Assembly (NCBI RefSeq): GCF_028993635.1
Contig: NZ_CP118631.1
Coordinates: 2,294,001 to 2,358,000, forward strand
Origin: Mucilaginibacter sp. SJ
GTDB lineage: Bacteria > Bacteroidota > Bacteroidia > Sphingobacteriales > Sphingobacteriaceae
DNA length: 64,000 bases
Direction: 5' to 3'
Part shown: in pieces, positions 10,200 through 16,738 of the stretch
Position numbering within the stretch: position 1 is the first letter of the stretch
Layout of the letters: each line of letters starts with the position of its first letter
Translations under genes and position numbers: made by a program
The notes under the pieces: model-generated
The model's input: only the letters and a program-made list of their open reading frames with translations
Databases searched by the model: none
Told to the model about the DNA's origin: nothing

Positions 10200-11915
10200 T
10201 TATTTTAATGAAAAATGTTCAGCAATTGGGCCTAAAGCTAATGACGGGAAGAATGACAGCGCTGCAATAATTACAATCACCGCAAAGATCATCAACCCAA
10301 AAGTTGAGGTATCGCTCTTCAATGTACCGGCCGATTCAGGGATATATTTTTTATTGGCCAACAATCCGGCAATAGCCAGCGGACCAATGATTGGCAGGAA
10401 CCTACCCAATATCATCACGATACCGGTGGTATAGTTCCAAAAGATATTACCATCGCCCAAACCTTCAAAGCCCGAACCATTGTTAGCTGCCGATGAAGTA
10501 TACTCGTACAACATCTCCGAGAAACCATGCGTGCTCGGATTATTTAACCAGGCCGAAGGTTTAACAGCCCAATCGGCGCCGGCAACATTAACCACGTAGT
10601 ATGATGATATGGCCAAACCTACCAGGATAATAAATGGGTGGAGCAAAGCAATCAGCGAAGCTATTTTCATCTCTCTGGCTTCTATCTTACGGCCTAAAAA
10701 CTCAGGCGTACGGCCAACCATCAATCCTGAAATAAATACTGCTACTATGATAAATATGTAGAAGTTGAGGATACCAACCCCGCAGCCACCATAAAAACAG
10801 TTAACCATCATACCCAACAACATCATAGTACCTGATACCGGCATAGCGCTGTCATGCATTGAGTTTACCGAACCTGTAGAGATAATAGTAGTCATGATGC
10901 TCCAGTAAGCTGAATTGGCAGGGCCAAACCTTACTTCCTTACCTTCCATAGCACCTGTTGGCTGGCTGATACCCATTTTTGCGATAGCGGGGTTACCATG
11001 CAGTTCGGCATTCATGGTAGGGATTACCAACATCAACATGCCCAACGTCATTACGCCAAAAATTACGTAGGCGAATTTCTTTTTATTGAGATAGAAACCC
11101 AATGCAAACACCAAAGCGATAGGGATAGCAACCTGCGCTACCAGTTCAACGGTATTGGTTAAATAATTAGGGTTTTCGATAGGGTGGGCAGAGTTTGCAC
11201 CAAACCAGCCGCCGCCATTTGTACCCAGGTGTTTAATAGCAACCAGTGGCGCAACCGGCCCGCGGGATACGTGAACGGTATCGCCCTGCATACTGATAAA
11301 AGTATCTTTACCTGCATAGCTGGTTGTCATGCCGTTAAAGGCAAAGATCACCGCTATTACAAATGAAATAGGCAATAATATGCGGGTGATGGTTTTTACA
11401 AAATACTCCCAAAAGTTGCCCAGTTTATCGGTAACCTTATCTTTCATAGCCCTGAAAACAACTACAAGGGCGGCAATACCGGTTGCGGCCGATACAAAGT
11501 GCAGGAACATGAATACAAAATGCTGTGTAAAGTATGTAGCACCACTTTCGCCCGAATAGTGCTGTAAGTTACAGTTTACCAAAAAGCTGATAGCAGTATT
11601 AAAAGCGGTATCAGGCGATTGACCGGGATTGCCATCCGGATTAAGCGGTAAATGACCTTGCGCCATCAGGCAAACAAAGGCATAGATCAGCCAAACGCTA
11701 TTAATGGTAAGCAGGGCTATCAGGTGCTGTTTCCAGTTCATTTCGCGTTTGGTATCGATACCGCTGAAGCGGAAGATAAAGCGATCAAGCGGGGCCATAA
11801 AATCGAGCCAGGTTTTTTCGCCCTTAAATACCTTAGCTATGTAGCGGCCAAGGGGAATGGCAATGGCTAAGGTGAGCAGATAGGTGAAAATTACACCCGT
11901 TAGTTCAGTGTTCAT
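10200..11915 (-). CDS. kdpA: K+-transporting ATPase channel subunit KdpA
   Basis: 571 residues with about ten membrane helices. The four pore loops are recognisable: [36 protein letters not shown] and [11 protein letters not shown]. KdpA selects and conducts K+ in the KdpFABC complex. It follows kdpF by nine bases and precedes kdpB by two. Sequence and length are normal. Confidence 0.98.
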   Translation of the reverse strand: MNTELTGVIFTYLLTLAIAIPLGRYIAKVFKGEKTWLDFMAPLDRFIFRFSGIDTKREMNWKQHLIALLTINSVWLIYAFVCLMAQGHLPLNPDGNPGQSPDTAFNTAISFLVNCNLQHYSGESGATYFTQHFVFMFLHFVSAATGIAALVVVFRAMKDKVTDKLGNFWEYFVKTITRILLPISFVIAVIFAFNGMTTSYAGKDTFISMQGDTVHVSRGPVAPLVAIKHLGTNGGGWFGANSAHPIENPNYLTNTVELVAQVAIPIALVFALGFYLNKKKFAYVIFGVMTLGMLMLVIPTMNAELHGNPAIAKMGISQPTGAMEGKEVRFGPANSAYWSIMTTIISTGSVNSMHDSAMPVSGTMMLLGMMVNCFYGGCGVGILNFYIFIIVAVFISGLMVGRTPEFLGRKIEAREMKIASLIALLHPFIILVGLAISSYYVVNVAGADWAVKPSAWLNNPSTHGFSEMLYEYTSSAANNGSGFEGLGDGNIFWNYTTGIVMILGRFLPIIGPLAIAGLLANKKYIPESAGTLKSDTSTFGLMIFAVIVIIAALSFFPSLALGPIAEHFSLK

Positions 11916-11924
11916 AGTTTAATG

Positions 11925-12002
11925 TTAAAATTTTTCGGGTTTAAGGAGTACGTACACCATGTAAATGAACACGGCTATTGCTACGATGAATAATGCTGCC
12001 AT
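11925..12002 (-). CDS. kdpF: KdpF, small stabilising subunit
   Basis: 25 residues: ATG at 12002, then a single hydrophobic helix (AALFIVAIAVFIYMVYVLL) and a KPEKF tail before a TAA at 11925. The LLKPEKF ending is characteristic of KdpF, a single-helix peptide that stabilises the KdpABC complex. It sits directly ahead of kdpA, its standard place, and follows the stop of the 30-residue peptide by four bases. Confidence 0.9.
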   Translation of the reverse strand: MAALFIVAIAVFIYMVYVLLKPEKF

Positions 12003-12006
12003 GGTG

Positions 12007-12099
12007 TTAGATTTTTTCGAAGTACGTTACAGATTTAAAAAAGATCCAGAACACCACTACAAATGTGGCCAGGTAAGCGATTGTGAGTAAAGCATCCAT
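12007..12099 (-). CDS. Unrecognised 30-residue membrane peptide, first gene of the kdp operon
   Basis: ATG at 12099, TAA ending at 12007. The peptide begins MDALLTIAYLATFVVVFWIF and ends FKSVTYFEKI: one membrane helix of about 20 residues with a short charged C-terminus. It ends four bases before the kdpF start, and a candidate sigma-54 promoter would give it a leader of about 13 bases. I do not recognise a family. It could be a second KdpF-like accessory subunit or a leader peptide; translation is unproven. Confidence 0.55.
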   Translation of the reverse strand: MDALLTIAYLATFVVVFWIFFKSVTYFEKI

Positions 12100-12123
12100 T
12101 TTTATGTGTTTTGCAAAGGGCTT

Positions 12124-12141
12124 TGCCAAGCGGATGCCAAG
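12124..12141 (-). promoter_or_regulatory. Candidate sigma-54 (-24/-12) promoter of the kdp operon
   Basis: On the minus strand CTTGGCATCCGCTTGGCA puts the -24 GG (12138-12137) and the -12 GC (12126-12125) 12 bases apart, the spacing sigma-54 requires; the -24 half is near consensus and the -12 half reads TGGC for TTGC. Transcription would start near 12113. The neighbouring regulator is an AAA+ sigma-54 activator. A second overlapping TTGGCA...TTGCA pair is one base too wide. Confidence 0.5.
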
Positions 12142-12226
12142 AAAATTAAAAAATATATAAATAATTGATTATTAGTTATTTATATAGATACAGAAATGTT
12201 ATTTTATTTATTTAAAGGGAATTCAA

Positions 12227-12253
12227 CTATCATTTTGATAGGTGATTATCAAA
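12227..12253. promoter_or_regulatory. Candidate enhancer site for the NtrC-type regulator
   Basis: Two overlapping palindromes: CTATCATTTTGATAG (12227-12241) and TTTGATAGGTGATTATCAAA (12234-12253, perfect 7-base arms). They lie about 115-140 bases upstream of the predicted start near 12113, the usual distance for sigma-54 activator sites. Assignment is inferred from symmetry and position. Confidence 0.45.
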
Positions 12254-12319
12254 GTGGAATCGAGGAAGGTCTTAGCGGCCGGGGGTGTAGCGATAACGTA
12301 ACCTGTGGTGCGCAATATT

Positions 12320-12356
12320 TTAAGCTTTCAGCTTAAATTTGAAGCTGAAAGCTTAA
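12320..12356. repeat. Perfect hairpin downstream of the NtrC-type regulator
   Basis: Arms 12321-12334 and 12342-12355 (TAAGCTTTCAGCTT and its complement) are perfect over 14 bases with a 7-base loop. There is no clear U-run in either direction. It could end the regulator transcript or be a mobile palindromic repeat. Confidence 0.6.
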
Positions 12357-12406
12357 TTCATGTTATAAATTCATTAAATCCGAAATCGAAATTCCGAAAT
12401 CCGAAA

Positions 12407-13753
12407 TCATTCTAAATTATATTCCTTTAGTTTCCTGTACAATGTAGCCACACCAATGTTCAATAAATGTGCAGCTTCTGCCCTATTACCATGCGTATGG
12501 TTTAAAACCCGTTGAATATGCAGTTTCTCTACAGATGAAAGATCAAATGCCGAAATAGGCGCACCGCTTTTTACCTGTTGCTGCTGAACTTCATAAGGCA
12601 GCAGACTTTCATCAAGTACATTACTATCGGTAAGGATCACGGCCCGCTCAACTATATTTTTCAGCTCGCGAATATTACCGGGCCATGGATACGCTTCCAG
12701 TTTTTCTATAAACTCGTCGCTTAGTGTATTTACCTGCTTTTTTACTTTAAGGGCAAAATGCTGCATAAAGTATTCGGCCAGCAGCTTAATATCCTTTTTG
12801 CGCTCACGCAGGGCCGGCAGCGTGATCTGGAAAACTGAAAGACGATAATATAAATCAGACCGGAAATGGCCGTCATTGATTTCGTTGAGCAAATTACGGT
12901 TGGTAGCTGCCAGAATCCGTACGTTAACCTGGGTGGGTTTAGTATCGCCAATTTTAATGAATTGCTGCGATTCAAGTACGCGAAGCAGTTTGGCCTGCAA
13001 GTCGTGATCGAGCTCACCTATTTCATCTAAAAATATAGTGCCGCCGTTGGCCTCTTCAAAAAGTCCTTTTTTATCTTTTACGGCCCCGGTAAATGAGCCT
13101 GCTTTATGCCCAAACAATTCGCTTTCCAATAATTCTTTAGTGAACGCGCTGCAATTTACCGCCACAAATGATTTTGCGCTTCGGTTGCTGGCCTGGTGAA
13201 TGGCTTCGGCAAAAATTTCCTTTCCGGTACCGGTTTCGCCCAGTAATAGCACAGTAGTATCGGTAAGTGCCACCTTTTGGGCAAGCTTAATTACATCACT
13301 GATAGCAGTCGATTTACCGATGAGCCTGTCGAAACCAAACTTATCATTCAGCTTGCTTTCCAGTTCTGTAACTTTTTGTTGCAGCAGGGCTTTATCCATG
13401 GCCTTGCTTACCAGTGGGATGATCTTTTCGTTATCATCGCCCTTGGTGATATAATCAAACGCACCCGCTTTAATCGCCTTTACACCATCATTAATAGTGC
13501 CATATGCGGTCAAAACAATAATCTCGGTATTGGGGTAGTTTTTTTTGATGGTTTCAGAAAGGGTGATGCCATCAATGTCCGGCAGCTTTACATCGCTTAG
13601 TACCACATGTATAGTATCCTGCTGGAGTTTTTTAAGTCCCTCTTTGCCGGTACCTGCGGTTATTACCTCATGACCTTCCAACTGCAGAATGCGCGCCAGT
13701 AAGTTACGGAGGCGTTCTTCGTCGTCGATAATTAATAGCTTACCCTTTTGCAT
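12407..13753 (-). CDS. NtrC-type sigma-54-dependent response regulator
   Basis: 448 residues: receiver domain with Asp54 (LSDVKLPDIDG), AAA+ domain with Walker A GETGTGKE, FLDEIGEL, and a C-terminal Fis-type helix-turn-helix (NRAEAAHLLNIGVATLYRKL). The sigma-54 contact loop reads GSFTGA instead of the common GAFTGA. This class remodels sigma-54 RNA polymerase after phosphorylation. It is the only response regulator beside the kdp genes and is encoded just upstream on the same strand, so it probably takes the place of KdpE. A CATATTTG -7-like box at 13759-13766 precedes it closely. Confidence 0.9.
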   Translation of the reverse strand: MQKGKLLIIDDEERLRNLLARILQLEGHEVITAGTGKEGLKKLQQDTIHVVLSDVKLPDIDGITLSETIKKNYPNTEIIVLTAYGTINDGVKAIKAGAFDYITKGDDNEKIIPLVSKAMDKALLQQKVTELESKLNDKFGFDRLIGKSTAISDVIKLAQKVALTDTTVLLLGETGTGKEIFAEAIHQASNRSAKSFVAVNCSAFTKELLESELFGHKAGSFTGAVKDKKGLFEEANGGTIFLDEIGELDHDLQAKLLRVLESQQFIKIGDTKPTQVNVRILAATNRNLLNEINDGHFRSDLYYRLSVFQITLPALRERKKDIKLLAEYFMQHFALKVKKQVNTLSDEFIEKLEAYPWPGNIRELKNIVERAVILTDSNVLDESLLPYEVQQQQVKSGAPISAFDLSSVEKLHIQRVLNHTHGNRAEAAHLLNIGVATLYRKLKEYNLE

Positions 13754-13779
13754 CGTGGCAAATATGGTAATTTATTTTG

Positions 13780-13877
13780 AACCTTGATTTTTAGGATTTA
13801 AGGATTTCTTGATAGAATAGTCCGAAATAATCTCATTCAAAACCTCAGGGAATCCAATAATCAAGCGAATCAAGGTT
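13780..13877. repeat. Inverted-repeat element with the TTTAGGATTTAAGGATT motif
   Basis: Arms AACCTTGATT (13780-13789) and AATCAAGGTT (13868-13877) are perfect. The inner part carries TTTTAGGATTTAAGGATT, which recurs in the element at 42535 and, more diverged, at 45934. It overlaps the last bases of the Pmp3-like gene. Confidence 0.5.
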
Positions 13878-14076
13878 ACCAACGGTAACGCCTTGTCGCC
13901 CGCATCAGTTGCCTGTGACGTTTAGCCTCATAATAATCGCTGGTTACCAGGATGGAGTGGATCACGCCCGGGATCCAGAAGAAAAGGGTTAAAAATATAT
14001 TCAATATAAATGCACCTATCCTGCCGGTAGTAAGGATGGCAAGCGGTGGCAGTAAAAAGCACAGAAAATATCGCAT
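13876..14076 (-). CDS. YqaE/Pmp3 family small membrane protein
   Basis: 66 residues with two hydrophobic helices, PPLAILTTGRIGAFILN and TLFFWIPGVIHSILV. The first carries the PPxA and the second the family signature WIPGxIHA, here with S for A. Pmp3/YqaE proteins sit in the inner membrane and are tied to salt and membrane-potential stress in other organisms. Its place beside the K+ uptake locus fits ion stress but the two may be unrelated. The C-terminus is basic (RATRRYRW). Confidence 0.85.
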   Translation of the reverse strand: MRYFLCFLLPPLAILTTGRIGAFILNIFLTLFFWIPGVIHSILVTSDYYEAKRHRQLMRATRRYRW

Positions 14077-14126
14077 AGCAGTAGTTTTAATGTTTAAACC
14101 ATTTAGACAATGCGCCGGGAATTTTG

Positions 14127-14678
14127 TTACTGCTTTATTTCTTCACCAAGATTGGGTGGCAACTGGTCGCCAAAAAAAAGCGCTTTCAATTCAGTAGCAT
14201 CATTAGGGTTCATTTTTCCGCCTAATATTAACCTCAATTGGCGGCGGCGAAGTGCACCCTCATACAATGCGCGCTCTTTATCCGTTTCAGGTACCAGCTC
14301 GGGCACAGTTGTCTTTTGGCCATCTTTATCCAAAGCAACAAAGGTATAATAGGCTTCATTACTTTTTACTTTAGTGCCCGACGGAATGTTTTGCGCCCAT
14401 ACATCCATCCTTACCTCAACAGAAGTAGTGAACGCGCGGGTAACCTTTGCTTCAATGCTGATCACATCACCCAGCTTTATCGGCGATTGGAACGATACGT
14501 TATCTACTGAAGCGGTCACCACTATCCTGTTACAGTGCTTTTGTGCCGAAATAGCAGCGGCAATATCCATCCAATGCAGCAGGCGGCCACCCATCAGGTT
14601 GTTTAAAGTGTTGGTATCATTGGGCAATACCAGTTCGTTCATGATGGTGTATGATTCCTGCGGCGATTTTCCGGTCAT
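14127..14678 (-). CDS. Acyl-CoA thioesterase, hotdog fold
   Basis: 183 residues from the preferred ATG at 14678. It contains the acyl-CoA thioesterase segments NTLNNLMGGRLLHWMDIAA and VSFQSPIKLGDVISIEA, typical of the YciA/BFIT group that hydrolyses acyl-CoA to free acid and CoA in the cytoplasm. An upstream ATG at 14762 would add 28 residues with no family match, and it lies beyond a perfect TATCTTTG -7 box at 14698-14705, so the shorter start is chosen. Substrate chain length cannot be told. Confidence 0.87.
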   Translation of the reverse strand: MTGKSPQESYTIMNELVLPNDTNTLNNLMGGRLLHWMDIAAAISAQKHCNRIVVTASVDNVSFQSPIKLGDVISIEAKVTRAFTTSVEVRMDVWAQNIPSGTKVKSNEAYYTFVALDKDGQKTTVPELVPETDKERALYEGALRRRQLRLILGGKMNPNDATELKALFFGDQLPPNLGEEIKQ

Positions 14679-14697
14679 ATTCAGTCTGCTTTTGGGG

Positions 14698-14705
14698 CAA
14701 AGATA
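14698..14705 (-). promoter_or_regulatory. -7 box for the thioesterase gene
   Basis: TATCTTTG on the minus strand, an exact match to TAnnTTTG, ending 20 bases before the ATG at 14678. It decides the start of that gene. Confidence 0.6.
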
Positions 14706-14723
14706 GGAAAAAACCTCACCCCA

Positions 14724-14751
14724 ATCCTCTCCCTTGAGGATTGGATGAGCT
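14724..14751. repeat. Short G/C-rich palindromic repeat, degenerate copy
   Basis: Reads ATCCTCTCCC...TTGGATGAGCT, a worn copy of the family also seen at 16701, 32596 and 36681 (hairpin followed by TTGGnTGGGGCT). Confidence 0.45.
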
Positions 14752-14790
14752 AATTGATTCATACCATGCAGCGACGAGCGCGATGAGATT

Positions 14791-14828
14791 AAAAAACAGA
14801 AAAGGGCTGAAAAATCTCCGGCCCTTTC
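14791..14828 (-). terminator. Terminator after the SDR gene
   Basis: On the minus strand GAAAGGGC pairs with GCCCTTTC over eight bases around a 13-base loop, then TGTTTTTT. It lies 64 bases after the stop of the SDR gene. Confidence 0.65.
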
Positions 14829-14892
14829 TCTTTTATCTAAAATCTTAACTTCCCGGGTCTTGATTCCTGACTTCTTAAATTTTACTTCTTAA

Positions 14893-15618
14893 TCACCAGG
14901 GCGTTTCGCCATAATCGCTCACATACTTACCTGTCGGGCCATCAGCATTTATCATGGCGTACGCTACAATTGGTGCAGCGCCATCTTCAACGGGTTTAGG
15001 CCCGCGGTTACCGTTAAATTCGGTGTTAGTGTAGCCGGGGTTCACCATGTTTACTTTAACCTGGTCTTTAAGGTCATAAGCCAGGGCAACAGTATAGGCG
15101 TTCAGTGCTGATTTCGACGGACCATAAGCGCCTGTCTTAACCTCGTAATGCTCCCAGTTAGGGTCATTATGATAGGTTAATGAACCGAGGTCGGATGTTA
15201 CGTTCACTATTCTTGGGTTTGGGGATTTTTTAAGCAGATCGAGGAAAGTCCGTGTTGTACGGATAACACCGAAAAAGTTTACTTCAAACACCTCTTTCAC
15301 GGCATCATCGCTCAAATTGGGAGCCGGTTGAGGAAACGGGCCGGGAATACCGGCGTTATTGATCAATACATCCAAATGATCTATTTTGGCGGCTAACTCA
15401 TCATGAGCAGCCTGTACAGATGCCTGACTTGTTACATCTATCAGCAATAGTTCAACATCATTTAATCCTTCGGCTTTAAGTTGCCCAACGGCTTTTTCGC
15501 CTCTCTCCTGGTCACGGCTGCCAAGGTAAATATAGTAGCCGGCGGTAGCTAACTGGCGGGCGGTTTCCAGGCCAATACCTTTATTGGCCCCTGTTATTAA
15601 AACTGTTTGTTTTTCCAT
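14893..15618 (-). CDS. Short-chain dehydrogenase/reductase
   Basis: 241 residues of the classical SDR type: cofactor loop TGANKGIG at the N-terminus, NNAG, and the catalytic YxxxK as YGPSK, with the serine of VTSDLGS upstream. SDRs of this group reduce carbonyl compounds with NAD(P)H in the cytoplasm. It is transcribed just after the AraC regulator at 15670 on the same strand with 51 bases between; that regulator may control it. The substrate is not evident. Confidence 0.9.
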   Translation of the reverse strand: MEKQTVLITGANKGIGLETARQLATAGYYIYLGSRDQERGEKAVGQLKAEGLNDVELLLIDVTSQASVQAAHDELAAKIDHLDVLINNAGIPGPFPQPAPNLSDDAVKEVFEVNFFGVIRTTRTFLDLLKKSPNPRIVNVTSDLGSLTYHNDPNWEHYEVKTGAYGPSKSALNAYTVALAYDLKDQVKVNMVNPGYTNTEFNGNRGPKPVEDGAAPIVAYAMINADGPTGKYVSDYGETPW

Positions 15619-15669
15619 AATACAAAACTACGGAGGTGCGATATTTTTACCGCTGCACATAGCAGGGCA

Positions 15670-16575
15670 TTAACTGTACATTTCCCGGATTTGCATCCTG
15701 AAAGCTATAGGCGTGGTATCGGCAAGGCGTTTAAAAAAACGGTTAAAGTATGCAGCATCTTCAAAACCAAGCTCATCGGCGATTTGCTTTACCGATAGTT
15801 CGGTATGCAGTAAGCGGCGTTTGGCCTCAACAATCAATCGTTCGTGGATGTGGGTGATAGCTGTTTTACCGCTTTGTTGTTTAATAACTTCCGTAAAATG
15901 CCCGGGTGTAAGATTTAGCTTTTCGGCATAGGCGGCAACGTCATGCTGGCTGGCATAATGCTCGCCAATAAGTGCCTGAAAGCTTTTAAGCAGACAATAG
16001 TTTAGCGTAACGCAGGTTTCATTATACTGCTCGCTGTACAGCCTGCTCAGGTATATCACCAGCACCCGCAGCCACGAGGTAAGCATTTGGTTACGCCAGG
16101 TACCATCAGCATTAAACTCAACCAGCATTTTACGCATGGTATCTTCTACAAAAGCTACATCTGCCGGGCTAAGCCTTATTTCGTGCGCGGCGGCAGGGTT
16201 TTGAATAATAGGAAGCTGTTTAAGTATGCGGTTGTCCTCCAGTTGTAAAAACTCGTCGGTAAAGCTGGCTATAATGCCTTCAGTAGGTTCAGAATGTTCT
16301 TTCAGTTGTACCTGTTGCGGTACTGTGAAGTAAAAAGTATCGGGTTTTACTGTATAAGGAACAAAATCTATCCAGTGCCGGTTAGCACCACTTTTAACCA
16401 GTACAAAAAAGTAAAAATCCTTTCGGTGAGGTTGCAGAAATGCAGGATCAAGTCTAAACTCGCCGCAATGCCCACCCACCTCGCGCACATCTATCATAAC
16501 CTTACCGCCATGGCTGTTTGGAGCAAGCGTGTAAGTGGGAATAGAAACTTTTTCGGGAACGGTTAAAACAAGCAT
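15670..16575 (-). CDS. AraC-family transcriptional regulator
   Basis: 301 residues. The N-terminal two thirds form a ligand-binding or dimerisation region of the cupin-like type; residues about 205-300 hold the two AraC helix-turn-helix units, the second as FEDAAYFNRFFKRLADTTP. It precedes the SDR gene on the same strand, the common arrangement in which an AraC protein controls an adjacent oxidoreductase. The inducer is unknown. Confidence 0.9.
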   Translation of the reverse strand: MLVLTVPEKVSIPTYTLAPNSHGGKVMIDVREVGGHCGEFRLDPAFLQPHRKDFYFFVLVKSGANRHWIDFVPYTVKPDTFYFTVPQQVQLKEHSEPTEGIIASFTDEFLQLEDNRILKQLPIIQNPAAAHEIRLSPADVAFVEDTMRKMLVEFNADGTWRNQMLTSWLRVLVIYLSRLYSEQYNETCVTLNYCLLKSFQALIGEHYASQHDVAAYAEKLNLTPGHFTEVIKQQSGKTAITHIHERLIVEAKRRLLHTELSVKQIADELGFEDAAYFNRFFKRLADTTPIAFRMQIREMYS

Positions 16576-16648
16576 AAAGCAAAGTACGCAATTAATTGAT
16601 ATTGTTTAAATAGCCAACTAACAGCGCATTGTAAATGTTTTTAGCCAG

Positions 16649-16733
16649 CCCCCCTAAATTTCCGCCGACAGAGGAGACTTTTAGACACGTCTTTTATAAA
16701 AGCCCTCCCCGGTGGGGAGGGTTGGATGGGGCT
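16649..16733. repeat. Composite palindromic repeat (two-part, REP-like)
   Basis: A left part ending GAGGAGACTTTTAG and a right part with a near-perfect hairpin CCCTCCCCGGTGGGGAGGG (16703-16721) followed by TTGGATGGGGCT. The same two parts occur in the same order at 32514-32629. It ends five bases after the permease stop codon, so on the minus strand the hairpin also follows the coding region as a terminator would. Confidence 0.65.
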
Positions 16734-16738
16734 TTTGC

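Larger units (their letters stand above)
12100..12406. other. kdp control region, 307 bases without a gene
   Basis: Holds the candidate sigma-54 promoter, the overlapping palindromes, an AT-rich stretch (12141-12220), a perfect 14-base-arm hairpin at 12320-12356, and short repeats of CCGAAATC at 12380-12403 just after the regulator stop. No further open frame of note. Confidence 0.7.

Noticed and set aside
12111..12129. Second TTGGCA...TTGCA pair as a sigma-54 promoter
   Set aside because: The GG and GC are 13 bases apart instead of 12, and the start of transcription would fall at the ATG of the small peptide; the overlapping pair at 12124-12141 fits better. It is also a GCAAAG/CTTTGC palindrome.
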